Positions 30,375-39,288 of a stretch of 64,000 nt of DNA are shown piece after piece. The translations under genes were made by a program, and so were the position numbers. The stretch lies in NCBI GenBank assembly GCA_041918675.1, contig JAYRVF010000012.1, positions 186,001 to 250,000 of the forward strand. Direction: 5' to 3'. The stretch's first letter is position 1. Every line of letters begins with the position of its first letter. This stretch comes from SCUB01 sp041918675. GTDB lineage: Bacteria > Pseudomonadota > Alphaproteobacteria > Rhizobiales > Xanthobacteraceae. The notes below the pieces were generated by a model, which saw only the letters and a list, made by a program, of their open reading frames with translations, was not told the DNA's origin and did no database searches.

Positions 30375-30519
30375 GGCGTGTTCCAGATATCCTGTTGCGG
30401 ATGGCCGGCTCGACCCGGCCATTTCCGCGGCGACGACGGGCCTCGGCCGAAACCGGAGCCGCAACGTGATTGGCGGAAATCGTGAGCGGAGATCGGGACG
30501 CAATTCGCGAGATTCGGAC

Positions 30520-33102
30520 TCACAGACTGCGCTGGATCGTCTCCACGCGGTAACACTCGATCACGTCGCCCGCGCGCATGTCCTGGTAGTTTTCGAACGA
30601 CATGCCGCATTCCTGCCCGGCGAGCACTTCCTTGGCGTCGTCCTTGAAGCGCTTGAGCTGGGCGAGCTTGCCCTCGTGAATGACCACATTGTCGCGGATC
30701 AGGCGCACATTGGCGCCGCGTTCCACGGTGCCGTCGGTGACGCGGCAGCCGGCGATCTTGCCGACCTTGGAGATGTTGAAGATCTCCAGGATCTGCGCGT
30801 TGCCGAGCATGGTTTCGCGCAACGTCGGCGCGAGCAGGCCCGACATCGCCGCCTTCACGTCGTCGACGAGGTTGTAGATGATGTTGTAGTAGCGGATCTC
30901 GATGCCGGAGCGCTCGGCGGCGAGCGCGGCCTCCTTATGGGCGCGCACATTGAAGCCGATGATGGCGGCGTTGAAGGCCTCGGCCAGCGTCACGTCGGAT
31001 TCGGAAATGCCGCCGACGCCGGCGTGCAGCAGCCGCGCGCCGACCTCGTCGGTGCCGAGCTTGTCGAGCGCGCCGACGATCGCTTCGAGCGAACCTTGCA
31101 CGTCGGCCTTGATGATGAGCGGAAATTCCTTGCGGCCCGCGGTCTTGAGCTGCGTCATCATCTGTTCGAGCGAGCCGCGCATGCCGCTGGTGCGCACGGC
31201 CGATTTCTCGCGCTTCTGCCGGGAGCGGTAATCGGTGATCTCGCGGGCGCGTGCCTCGTTCTCGACGACGGCGAGGCGGTCGCCGGCTTCGGGCGTGCCG
31301 TTGAAGCCCAGCACCTCGACCGGAACCGAGGGACCGGCCGCGTCGGTCGCCGCGCCGGTATCGGCCACCAGCGCGCGCACGCGCCCCCATTCCGCGCCGG
31401 CGACGACGATGTCGCCGACCTTGAGCGTGCCGCGCTGAACGAGCACGGTCGCCACGGGGCCGCGGCCGCGGTCGAGCTTGGCCTCGATGACGGTGCCTTC
31501 CGCCGGACGATCGGGATTGGCCTTCAGCTCCAGAATTTCGGACTGCAGCGAAATCATCTCGAGCAGCTTTTCGAGATTGAGCTTCTGCTTGGCCGACACT
31601 TCCACGTCGACGACCTCGCCGCCGAGCGATTCCACCTGAACCTCATGCTGAAGCAGCTCGGTACGCACGCGCTCCGGCTTGGCGTCGGGCTTGTCGATCT
31701 TGTTGATCGCCACGATCATCGGCACCTTGGCCGCCTTGGCGTGGTTGATCGCCTCGACCGTCTGCGGCATCACGCCGTCGTCGGCCGCCACCACCAGAAT
31801 GACGATGTCGGTGACCTTGGCGCCGCGCGCGCGCATCGCCGAGAAGGCGGCGTGGCCGGGCGTGTCGATGAAGGTGATCTTGCCGCCATGCGGCGAATTG
31901 ACCTGATAGGCGCCGATATGCTGCGTGATGCCGCCGGCCTCGCCGGAGACGACATTGGCGGCGCGGATGGCGTCGAGCAGCGACGTCTTGCCGTGATCGA
32001 CATGGCCCATGACGGTGACGACCGGCGGGCGCGGCCGCAGCGCGTCCGGCTCGTCCGCTTCGGCGAACAGGCCTTCCTCGACGTCGGATTCGGCGACGCG
32101 CTTGACGGTGTGGCCCATTTCCTCGGCGATGAGCTGGGCGGTATCGGCGTCGATCACGTCGGTGATCTTGACCATCTGCCCCTGCTTCATCAGCAGGCGG
32201 ATCACGTCGACCGCGCGCTCGGCCATGCGGTTGGCGAGTTCCTGGATGGTGATCGCCTCGGGAATGACAACCTCGCGGATGAGCTTTTCCTTCGGCTCGT
32301 TGAGCTGGGCGCCCTTGAGGCGCTGAACGCGGCGGCGGAACGCGGCGACCGAACGCTCGCGCTCCTCGTCGCCGGAAAGGGCGGTCACGAGCGTCAGCCG
32401 GCCGCGCTGCTTGGCCGGTCCGGTGCGCGTGGGCTTCGGCGCGGGGGCCGGGCGCGCGACGCCGCCGGCGCCACGCCGGACGGGCCGACGGGCTTCTTCT
32501 TCCTCGGTCTCGACGGTGGCGACGCGCGACGGCGCGACAACCCCGGGCTTGGCCGCGGGGCGCGCCGTCTCACCCTCGCCGAATCGTTTCCTGGCTTCCT
32601 GCTCGGCCTTCTTCTTGGTCTGTTCGTCGTGCTTGCGGCGCTCTTCCTCGTCGCGCTTGCGCGCCTCGGCCGCCTCGCGCTCGACGAGTTCGGCGGCGTC
32701 GCGTTCCGCCTTGCGGTGCGCCTCTTCCTCGGCGACCTTGCGGGCCTCGGCCTCGCGCACGCGCGCGTCGGCGAGCGCGTGGGCGCGCGCGCTCCGCTCC
32801 TCGTCGGTCAGCGTGCGCAGAACGACTCCGGAAGTGCGCTGCGCGGGCTTTGCGGCCATGTCGGCGGCGGCCGGCTTGGCGCGGGTGGCGGTTTTTTCAC
32901 CCGCGCGCGCCTCGGGCGCGGGGGCGGCTTCCGGCTTGTCGGCGGCGGCGCGGCGTTTGACCTTCTCGACCACCACCTGCTTGGTCCGGCCATGGCTGAA
33001 GCTCTGGCGCACGACGCCCGTTTCGGCGCGTGGCTTCAACGTCAGCGTCTTGGTCGAGCTGACGTGCAGCGTCTTGTCACCAGGGGTTTTCGACTCAACC
33101 AT
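30520..33102 (-). CDS. infB: Translation initiation factor IF-2
   Basis: An 860-residue GTPase that brings initiator tRNA to the 30S subunit. The N-terminal third is charged and repetitive (many Ala, Arg, Lys, Glu runs), as usual for proteobacterial IF-2. The G domain has GHVDHGKTSLLDAIR (P-loop), FIDTPGHAAF (G3) and NKIDKP (G4), followed by IF-2 domains II-IV, ending in the C2 domain (VIECYRVETIQRSL). AGGATAG precedes the ATG. It is eight bases after the ylxR-type gene, so the two are co-expressed. Confidence 0.97.
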   Translation of the reverse strand: MVESKTPGDKTLHVSSTKTLTLKPRAETGVVRQSFSHGRTKQVVVEKVKRRAAADKPEAAPAPEARAGEKTATRAKPAAADMAAKPAQRTSGVVLRTLTDEERSARAHALADARVREAEARKVAEEEAHRKAERDAAELVEREAAEARKRDEEERRKHDEQTKKKAEQEARKRFGEGETARPAAKPGVVAPSRVATVETEEEEARRPVRRGAGGVARPAPAPKPTRTGPAKQRGRLTLVTALSGDEERERSVAAFRRRVQRLKGAQLNEPKEKLIREVVIPEAITIQELANRMAERAVDVIRLLMKQGQMVKITDVIDADTAQLIAEEMGHTVKRVAESDVEEGLFAEADEPDALRPRPPVVTVMGHVDHGKTSLLDAIRAANVVSGEAGGITQHIGAYQVNSPHGGKITFIDTPGHAAFSAMRARGAKVTDIVILVVAADDGVMPQTVEAINHAKAAKVPMIVAINKIDKPDAKPERVRTELLQHEVQVESLGGEVVDVEVSAKQKLNLEKLLEMISLQSEILELKANPDRPAEGTVIEAKLDRGRGPVATVLVQRGTLKVGDIVVAGAEWGRVRALVADTGAATDAAGPSVPVEVLGFNGTPEAGDRLAVVENEARAREITDYRSRQKREKSAVRTSGMRGSLEQMMTQLKTAGRKEFPLIIKADVQGSLEAIVGALDKLGTDEVGARLLHAGVGGISESDVTLAEAFNAAIIGFNVRAHKEAALAAERSGIEIRYYNIIYNLVDDVKAAMSGLLAPTLRETMLGNAQILEIFNISKVGKIAGCRVTDGTVERGANVRLIRDNVVIHEGKLAQLKRFKDDAKEVLAGQECGMSFENYQDMRAGDVIECYRVETIQRSL

Positions 33103-33110
33103 TCGCTATC

Positions 33111-33791
33111 CTAATCCTGACCTTTTTCCGGCGCTTCCGGCGCGACGGATTCCCGCCCGCCGTCCAGCTCGCGAAGCTGGAGCAGGCGTTTCCATCGCCC
33201 AAGAAACGTCGCGCCCGCCGGACCGGCGAGCAGGGCTGCATGTATCACATTTGCGCGCCCAAGTACCAAATCCAATTTCCCCGCCGAGAGTTGGCGAATG
33301 ACCGGCGGATGGGCGAGCCCCGCCCGGCGGGCCGCGTCGTTAAGCTTACGCACGCCGTCGGGGGCGGCGTTTTCGGCATGGATCAGCGCGACCGCCGCGC
33401 CTTCGGCGAGCGCCTTTTCGGCCTTGGTGAAGCCGACGGCGACCTCGCCGGCCTTGGCCGCGACCGCCAGCGCGTCGCCGAGCGCATCCACCAGCATCCG
33501 GTCGACCTCGGCGGCGAGATCGGGCGGAACCTTCACCTCGCGCTTGAAGCCGCGGGCGAACACCTTGCGCCGAATTCCCTCCTCGATCCGCCGCCGCGAG
33601 GCCTCGATCCAGAGACCGCGCCCCGGCAGCTTCCGCTTCACATCGGCGACGACCTCGCCGTCGGGCCCGATCACGAACCGGATCATCTCCGAGGCCGGTC
33701 TGGCAAGGCGCGAGACGGCGCATTGACGCATCGGCCGCGTTCGGTCGCGCGGTCCGGCGTCGAGTTCTTGAGGGTCGGCGATCGCGAGCAT
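33111..33791 (-). CDS. YlxR/DUF448 RNA-binding protein
   Basis: A 226-residue protein of the nusA-infB cluster. The N-terminal YlxR domain carries MRQCAVSRLARP and KRKLPGRGLWIEASRRRIEE. The C-terminal part (LVLGRANVIHAAL and surrounding) resembles an L7Ae-like fold, as in other alphaproteobacterial DUF448 proteins. Its role is thought to be RNA binding in transcription or translation. It is 19 bases after nusA with GGGAG before the ATG. Confidence 0.88.
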   Translation of the reverse strand: MLAIADPQELDAGPRDRTRPMRQCAVSRLARPASEMIRFVIGPDGEVVADVKRKLPGRGLWIEASRRRIEEGIRRKVFARGFKREVKVPPDLAAEVDRMLVDALGDALAVAAKAGEVAVGFTKAEKALAEGAAVALIHAENAAPDGVRKLNDAARRAGLAHPPVIRQLSAGKLDLVLGRANVIHAALLAGPAGATFLGRWKRLLQLRELDGGRESVAPEAPEKGQD

Positions 33792-33810
33792 GCTCCCGGG
33801 TCGCTCTCCG

Positions 33811-35439
33811 TTATTGCCCGCCGCCGTCTTCGTCGGCCACGGTCTCGGCCTCGGTCTCGGCCGCCGGCGCGGCGGCGGCGGCGAGGTCGGCCTCGGTGAT
33901 CCATCCGGCCTTGAGGCGGGCCTGCATGATCAGGTGTTCGGCGTCCTCGCGGGTCAGCTCGAAGCCGTCGAGAATTCCGGCGTGACGGACGTTCTCGCCA
34001 TCCTTGCGCTCGCTCCAGCCGACGAGGTCGTCGGTCGCGCAGCCGGCCAGATCCTCGACCGTCTTGATTTCGTTCTCGCCGAATTCCACCAGCATCTTCG
34101 AGGTAACGCCGGGAACTTCCTTGACCGCGTCCTCGACGCCCAGTTCCTTGCGGCGCGCGTCGAGTTCGGCCTCGACGCGTTCGATATAGTCGCTGGCGCG
34201 GTTTCGCAGCTCGGCCGCCGTCTCCTCGTCGAAGCCCTCGATGCCGGCGATTTCCTTCGGCTCGACCAGCGTCAGTTCCTCGACCGAGGTGAAGCCCTCC
34301 GAGGCCAGCAACTGTCCGACGACCTCGTCGACATCGAGCGCGTCCATGAACATGCGCGTCCGGTTCTCGAAATCGGCCTGGCGGCGCTCGGATTCTTCCT
34401 GCTCGGTGAGAATGTCGATGTCCCAGCCGGTGAGCTGCGAGGCCAGCCGCACGTTCTGGCCGCGCCGGCCGATGGCGAGCGACAATTGCGTGTCGGGCAC
34501 GACGACCTCGATGCGCTCGCGGTCTTCGTCGAGCACGACCTTGGCGACCTCGGCGGGCGCCAGCGCGTTGACGACGAAGGTCGCGATGTCGGCCGACCAG
34601 GGAATGATGTCGATCTTCTCTCCTTGGAGCTCGTTGACCACGGCCTGCACGCGCGAGCCGCGCATGCCGACGCAGGCGCCGACCGGATCGACCGAGGAAT
34701 CGCGCGAGACCACGGCGATCTTGGCGCGCGATCCCGGATCACGCGCCACCGCCTTGATTTCGACGATGCCGTCGTAGATTTCCGGCACTTCCTGCGCGAA
34801 CAGCTTGGCCATGAAATGGGGATGGGTGCGCGACAGGAAGATCTGCGGGCCGCGCGCCTCGCGGCGAACGTCGAAGATATAGGCGCGGATGCGATCGCCG
34901 TTGCGGAACTGCTCGCGCGGCAGCAACTCGTCGCGCCGCACGATCGCCTCGCCGCGGCCGAGGTCGACGATGACGTTGTTGTATTCGACGCGCTTGACGA
35001 TGCCGTTGACGATGTCGCCTATGCGGTCCTTGAATTCCTGATATTGCCGGTCGCGCTCGGCCTCGCGCACCTTCTGCACGATGACCTGCTTGGCCGATTG
35101 CGCGGCGATGCGGCCGTATTCGAGCGGCGGCAGCGTGTCGGCGATGGTGTCGCCAACCTGGGCGCCGGGATTGAGCCGGCGGGCGTCCTCGAGCGAGACC
35201 TGATTGGCCGGATTTTCCACCTGCTCGACCACCAGCATGTGACGGGCGAGCCGCAATTCGCCCTTCTTGGCGTCGATCTCGGCATGAATGTCGGTCTCGC
35301 TGCCGTAGCGCGAGCGCGCCGCCTTGGCGATGGCGTCCTCCATCGCGGCGATGACGATCGACCGGTCGATCGATTTCTCGCGCGCGACGGCGTCGGCGAT
35401 CTGCAGCAGTTCGAGTTTGTTGGCGCTCACGGCGGCCAT
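33811..35439 (-). CDS. nusA: Transcription termination/antitermination protein NusA
   Basis: A 542-residue RNA polymerase-binding factor that modulates pausing, termination and antitermination. The N-terminal domain begins MAAVSANKLELLQIADAVAREK; an S1 domain (VNGIVKRVEYNNVIVDLGRGEA) and two KH domains (ACVGMRGSRVQAVVNELQGE and LAIGRRGQNVRLASQLTGW) follow. The C-terminal acidic repeats (EVVGQLLASEGFTSVEEL and a second copy near TEDLAG-type sequence) are kept. GGAG precedes the ATG, three bases after rimP. Confidence 0.97.
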   Translation of the reverse strand: MAAVSANKLELLQIADAVAREKSIDRSIVIAAMEDAIAKAARSRYGSETDIHAEIDAKKGELRLARHMLVVEQVENPANQVSLEDARRLNPGAQVGDTIADTLPPLEYGRIAAQSAKQVIVQKVREAERDRQYQEFKDRIGDIVNGIVKRVEYNNVIVDLGRGEAIVRRDELLPREQFRNGDRIRAYIFDVRREARGPQIFLSRTHPHFMAKLFAQEVPEIYDGIVEIKAVARDPGSRAKIAVVSRDSSVDPVGACVGMRGSRVQAVVNELQGEKIDIIPWSADIATFVVNALAPAEVAKVVLDEDRERIEVVVPDTQLSLAIGRRGQNVRLASQLTGWDIDILTEQEESERRQADFENRTRMFMDALDVDEVVGQLLASEGFTSVEELTLVEPKEIAGIEGFDEETAAELRNRASDYIERVEAELDARRKELGVEDAVKEVPGVTSKMLVEFGENEIKTVEDLAGCATDDLVGWSERKDGENVRHAGILDGFELTREDAEHLIMQARLKAGWITEADLAAAAAPAAETEAETVADEDGGGQ

Positions 35440-35442
35440 GGC

Positions 35443-36258
35443 TCAGTCTCCTTCGTGGTGTCCGGCGCGGCGCGCTTTCGCGCGCGCGCGGGGACCTGAT
35501 TCGCGGGCACGCCCCGCGCGTTCTTGCTTCAAGCGTTCGCGCAATTCGCGCTCCGCGGTCTTGCCCTTGCGCAGGGATTCGGCGATCAGCGCGTCGGTGA
35601 GCACCAGACGCGCCTCGCCGATGTCCTCGAGCGAAAGCAGAATGTCGGCCGGTTCGGCGTCCTTGGCCTTCTCCTCCGGGCGCAGGCGCAACCGGTCGCC
35701 TTCGAGCCCGGCGATGGCGCCGCGAAAGCGCTTGCGGCCGTCTTGCGCGACGGACATCTCGATCTTGAGCAGGTGCCCGAGATGCCGCTCGAAATCGGAG
35801 CGCCGCACCAGCGGCCGGTCGATCCCCGGCGAGGAGATTTCCAGGCGATAGGCGCGCTCGATCGGATCGGCGACATCGAGCACCGGCGACAGCGCGCGGG
35901 AAATATCCTCGCAATCGTCGATCGCAAGCGTGCCGTCGGGGCGCTCCGCCATGACCTGGACCGTGCAGCCGGCATCTCCCGACAGGCGCACGCGCACGAG
36001 ACGATAGCCCATGCCTTCCAGCACCGGCGCGGCGATCGCGGCCACGCGCGCGGCAAGCCCGGTCTCGGCGACGAGGCGCGGTTCGCTCAGCCCGTCCGAG
36101 GCGGACGCGGGGCCGGCGGAAGTTTCCGGTGGTCGCATGTCGCTATCAGGCACCATGTCGCTGTCGGGCATCCTGTCGCTCAAACGCGATTCCTTGTCGC
36201 TCCGGCGCGATCCTTCTTCGCGCCCATGCAATTCCTCGGCATGTTCCCTCGGCGTCAT
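35443..36258 (-). CDS. rimP: Ribosome maturation factor RimP, long N-terminus
   Basis: RimP helps 30S subunit assembly. The core (VAAIAAPVLEGMGYRLVRVRL, CEDISRALSPVLDV, YRLEISSPGIDRPL) is clear and the C-terminus is basic (RARAKARRAGHH). The start is uncertain: the ATG at 36258 gives 271 residues, that at 36138 gives 231; neither has a strong ribosome-binding site and the family is usually 150-200. The extra segment contains a short repeated motif (SDRM-PDSDM-VPDSDM). It heads the rimP-nusA-ylxR-infB-rbfA-truB-rpsO-pnp run. Confidence 0.85.
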   Translation of the reverse strand: MTPREHAEELHGREEGSRRSDKESRLSDRMPDSDMVPDSDMRPPETSAGPASASDGLSEPRLVAETGLAARVAAIAAPVLEGMGYRLVRVRLSGDAGCTVQVMAERPDGTLAIDDCEDISRALSPVLDVADPIERAYRLEISSPGIDRPLVRRSDFERHLGHLLKIEMSVAQDGRKRFRGAIAGLEGDRLRLRPEEKAKDAEPADILLSLEDIGEARLVLTDALIAESLRKGKTAERELRERLKQERAGRARESGPRARAKARRAGHHEGD

Positions 36259-36346
36259 CGCTCGATCCGACGCGCGAGGCACTTTCCGTCGGTCCGGCGT
36301 CCCGGCGCGGTGAGCCGAGCCTCCGGCGTCCGCGATCGGCTTCGGG

Positions 36347-36380
36347 AAATAAAAAAGAGCGGGTCCTCGCGGGCCCACTC
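36347..36380 (-). terminator. Terminator hairpin in the rimP leader
   Basis: On the minus strand a 10-bp stem (one G-U pair, one C-A mismatch) closes a GCGA loop and is followed at once by TTTTTTATTT. It stands about 50 bases downstream of a good promoter and about 90 bases upstream of the first rimP start, so it would act as an attenuator or end a short RNA. A second perfect 7-bp hairpin precedes it at 36389-36406. Confidence 0.8.
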
Positions 36381-36429
36381 TCAACAGCCGATCGGATAAC
36401 CGATCGTTATGAGAAAACCGAACGTGGAA

Positions 36430-36458
36430 TATATACCTGTTGCGGTTCGTTCCGGCAA
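36430..36458 (-). promoter_or_regulatory. Sigma-70 type promoter for rimP operon
   Basis: Minus strand TTGCCG (36453-36458), a 17-base spacer, then TATATA (36430-36435). The predicted RNA start is near 36423. This is the best promoter-like match in the window. Confidence 0.75.
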
Positions 36459-36549
36459 GGGTTGTCACCGTCCTCTCGGCCCCTCGCGTCAACCGTTGGG
36501 CGGTCGATCGCGGGCATTTCCAGCCACGCCGGACATTTCCAAGGGCAGG

Positions 36550-36621
36550 GCCCAACGCCGGGTCCAAGGTGCTCCCAAGGCGGGGCCCAAGGCGGGGCCC
36601 AAGGCTTGGCCCAGGGCGGGT
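36550..36621. repeat. Six degenerate 12-bp tandem repeats
   Basis: The unit CCCAAGGCGGGG is perfect at 36574-36585 and 36586-36597, with diverged copies at 36550, 36562, 36598 and 36610. It lies upstream of the rimP promoter. Confidence 0.75.
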
Positions 36622-36927
36622 CAAAATGCGCGCCCAAGCCGGGTTCGGGGACGGATCCAAGAGGGCAGGCGAAAGTTCCGCCCGCGACAGCTTCATTCTC
36701 ATCTAAATATTTGATAAAGCAAGGAATAATTCGGACGGCGCGCGGCGTCCGGGGTTTCCCGATGGCGGCCCGCGTGAGGGCGGCGCGGCGCGACCCGGAA
36801 AGGCTTCTTTCCCGGCGGCGCGGGCCGGCCGCGCTTCTCCTAACCCTTCATTCAGACCTCGAATGTAGCCTCGCCTGATCTAGGCGACGCGGCAGGTTCC
36901 CCGCCGCCAACGCCCCAAGACCCGCAC

Positions 36928-38019
36928 ATGAAGGCACTTTCGGCCCTCATCCCCGAACTCGACGCCCTCGCGCGGTCTGATCAGGCCCGCCGGCGTGCCG
37001 ATGTCGTGGCGCAACTTGGCGACCTCTTCGTCAAGAGCGCGCTCGGCTTCGAGGCCGGCCATGTCGAGCTGTTCGACCAGGTTCTGACCGGGCTCGTTCC
37101 CTCCATCGACACCAATACGCGCGCGATGCTGGCGGACCGTCTGGCCGCGCTTGCCAATGCTCCGCCCTCGACGATCGGGCGGCTCGCCCGCGATTCGGAA
37201 ATCCGCGTCGCCGGCCCGGTGCTGCGTCTGTCGCCGCTGGTGGAGGAGCCGACCCTCATCGACATCGCCCGCACCAAGAGCCAGCCGCATCTTCTGGCGA
37301 TCGCCGCGCGGGCATCGCTTTCCGAGCCACTCGCCGATGTGATCCTGCGTCGCGGCGAACGCGATGTGATCCGGCGCGTCGCCGCCAATGATGGCGCGCG
37401 CCTGTCGAGCCGGGGCTATGCCCGCCTTCTGGAAAAGGCCAACGCCGACGGCATTCTCGCCGTCATGGTCGGCCGGCGCGACGACATCACGCCGGCGCGG
37501 TTGCGCGCGCTGGTCGAGGGCGCGGTGACGATGGTGCGCCATCGCATCATCGCGGCCGCCGATCCGGGCAAGCAGACCGAGATCGGCGATTTCCTCTCCG
37601 AGATCCGCGGAGAAATCGCGCGCAAGCCGGTCAAGCGCGATTTCACGCTGGCCCAGCGCGCGCTGATCGCGCTGCATCGCTCGGGCGGGCTCGCCGAGCC
37701 GGCATTGCGCGATTTCGCCAAGGAGTTTCGCTACGAGGAGACGGTCGCGACGCTGGCGGCGCTGTCGGGCGTGCCGATCGAAACGGTCGACCGGCTGATG
37801 GTCGGCGAGAGCCTCGACCTGATCCTCGTGCTGGCGCGGGCGACGGAACTCGAATGGGGGACGACGCGGGCGCTGTTGAAGCTGCGCGCCGAGCAGGGCC
37901 ACCAGCTCTCCACGCGCGAGATGACGCGCGCGCTCGGCAAGTTCGAGCAATTGTCGTGCGAGGCCGCGCTGCGCGTCATTCAGCTCTGGCGCCGCGAGGG
38001 GGCCGCCGAGCGGCGCTGA
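36928..38019 (+). CDS. DUF2336 domain protein
   Basis: A 363-residue, mostly helical protein of the alphaproteobacterial DUF2336 family. It has helical repeat-like segments (VAGPVLRLSPLVEEPTLIDI, LSEPLADVILRRGERDVIRR, ALRDFAKEFRYEETVATLAALSG) that resemble HEAT-like units. No catalytic motif or membrane segment is seen and its function is unknown. Its last 40 bases overlap the 3' end of trmB on the opposite strand. Confidence 0.82.
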   Translation: MKALSALIPELDALARSDQARRRADVVAQLGDLFVKSALGFEAGHVELFDQVLTGLVPSIDTNTRAMLADRLAALANAPPSTIGRLARDSEIRVAGPVLRLSPLVEEPTLIDIARTKSQPHLLAIAARASLSEPLADVILRRGERDVIRRVAANDGARLSSRGYARLLEKANADGILAVMVGRRDDITPARLRALVEGAVTMVRHRIIAAADPGKQTEIGDFLSEIRGEIARKPVKRDFTLAQRALIALHRSGGLAEPALRDFAKEFRYEETVATLAALSGVPIETVDRLMVGESLDLILVLARATELEWGTTRALLKLRAEQGHQLSTREMTRALGKFEQLSCEAALRVIQLWRREGAAERR

Positions 38020-38744
38020 AAGATGAGATGGACGGCGCGCCGTCCCTCCCGCGCGGCCTTGCGGCCATAGCGCGTCGCCGTGAATCCCGGCCATGGCATC
38101 CGCCAGTCGTCGGCCCGCTCCGCGGTCCAGGCAAAATCCGGCGAGCGCGCGATTTGCGCCAGCGTCCAGGCGGCGTAGTCGTCGATATCGGTGACGAAAC
38201 GCAGTTCGCCGCCATCATCAAGCGCGCGCGCCATCGCCGCGAGCGTCGTCCGTTGCACGAAGCGCCGCTTCCAGTGCCGCCGCTTGGGCCACGGATCGGG
38301 ATGAATGAGGTCGATGCGCGCGAGCGTTCGCGGCGGCAGCCAGCCGAGCAGCGTCAGCGCGTCGCCGGCGAACAGGCGAATATTCGCGGCGCCCTTTTCC
38401 TCGATCAGCGCGAGGATCTTGGCCATGCCGTTGACGTAGGGTTCGCAGCCGATGAACCCGGTTCGCGGGTTGGCGAGCGCCTCGGCGACGAGATGCTCGC
38501 CGCCGCCGAAGCCGATCTCCAGCCGCATGGCGTCGACGGGCACGGCGAACAGCGAGGCGGGATCGGACGGCGCGGGCGTTGCGATATCGAGCGCGAGCCG
38601 CGGCAGCAGGTCGGCGATCAGTCCGGCCTGGCGGGCGCGCAGGCGATGGCCCTTGCGCCGCCCGAAAAAGGCTGTGGCGGGCCGTTCCGCGATGCCGTCA
38701 CTTCTTTCGGCGCTTTCGTCGGCGGCGATGTCGCGCGGGATCAT
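37980..38744 (-). CDS. trmB: tRNA (guanine-N7)-methyltransferase
   Basis: A 254-residue SAM-dependent enzyme that makes 7-methylguanosine 46 in the tRNA variable loop. The SAM motif LEIGFGGGEHL, the IGCEPYVNGM segment and the catalytic HPDPWPKRRHWKRRF are diagnostic; the basic RRKGHRLRARQAG near the N-terminus is also typical. Its 3' end overlaps the convergent DUF2336 gene by 40 bases. In many Hyphomicrobiales metK stands next to it; here metK is missing. Confidence 0.94.
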   Translation of the reverse strand: MIPRDIAADESAERSDGIAERPATAFFGRRKGHRLRARQAGLIADLLPRLALDIATPAPSDPASLFAVPVDAMRLEIGFGGGEHLVAEALANPRTGFIGCEPYVNGMAKILALIEEKGAANIRLFAGDALTLLGWLPPRTLARIDLIHPDPWPKRRHWKRRFVQRTTLAAMARALDDGGELRFVTDIDDYAAWTLAQIARSPDFAWTAERADDWRMPWPGFTATRYGRKAAREGRRAVHLIFQRRSAAPSRRQS

Positions 38745-38871
38745 GCGCGGGCCTCATGCGTTGCCTGGCCCCGCCTATCATCAATCAGCGCTGGTGGGAA
38801 ATTCCCCGCTCGCGGGCGCGTCGTCGACGCCATCCAGGCGCTGGCGCGGAAAGCGGGGCGCGGGCGGCCGC

Positions 38872-39288
38872 TCAGGCGTCGTCGGACTTCGATTGCGCGG
38901 CGATGTGCTCGACCAGATCGACGATGCTGCGGCGAAGCTTGGCGTCCTTGATGCGGGTGAACGCGCGCGTCAGCGCCAGGCCGTCGGAGGTGGCGAGAAA
39001 ATCGGAAACATATTCCGGCGAGGGGGCGTCGCCGAAACCGCCCGCCGACGCGCTCGCGCCCGGCGCGCCCTCGAACATGAAGGAGACAGGCACCTGCAAC
39101 GCCTCGGAGATCTGCTGCAGGCGGCTCGCGCCCACGCGGTTGGTGCCCTTCTCGTATTTCTGGATTTGCTGGAAGGTCAACCCGAGCATCTCGCCGAGCT
39201 TTTCCTGACTCATGCCCAACATGATGCGCCGCATCCGCACGCGACTGCCGACATATTTGTCAACAGGGTTGGGAGCCTTAGTCGACAT
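38872..39288 (-). CDS. XRE-family transcriptional regulator
   Basis: A 138-residue helix-turn-helix protein. The HTH lies at residues about 15-70 (RMRRIMLGMSQEKLGEMLGL, then QIQKYEKGTNRVGASRLQQI), and a C-terminal conserved helix (LTRAFTRIKDAKLRRSIVDL) follows. It belongs to the alphaproteobacterial group next to lnt (including Sinorhizobium PhrR). The start at 39288 has GAGGAGACG ahead of it. Its targets are unknown. Confidence 0.87.
   Translation of the reverse strand: MSTKAPNPVDKYVGSRVRMRRIMLGMSQEKLGEMLGLTFQQIQKYEKGTNRVGASRLQQISEALQVPVSFMFEGAPGASASAGGFGDAPSPEYVSDFLATSDGLALTRAFTRIKDAKLRRSIVDLVEHIAAQSKSDDA

Larger units (their letters stand above)
36259..36927. other. Non-coding region between rimP and the DUF2336 gene
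   Basis: About 670 bases with the rimP promoter, leader terminator and a degenerate tandem repeat. The rest holds no gene I can support; open frames here are low-complexity by-products of the repeat. A plus-strand promoter for the DUF2336 gene should be present near 36700-36900, where AT content rises, but no clear boxes were found. Confidence 0.6.
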
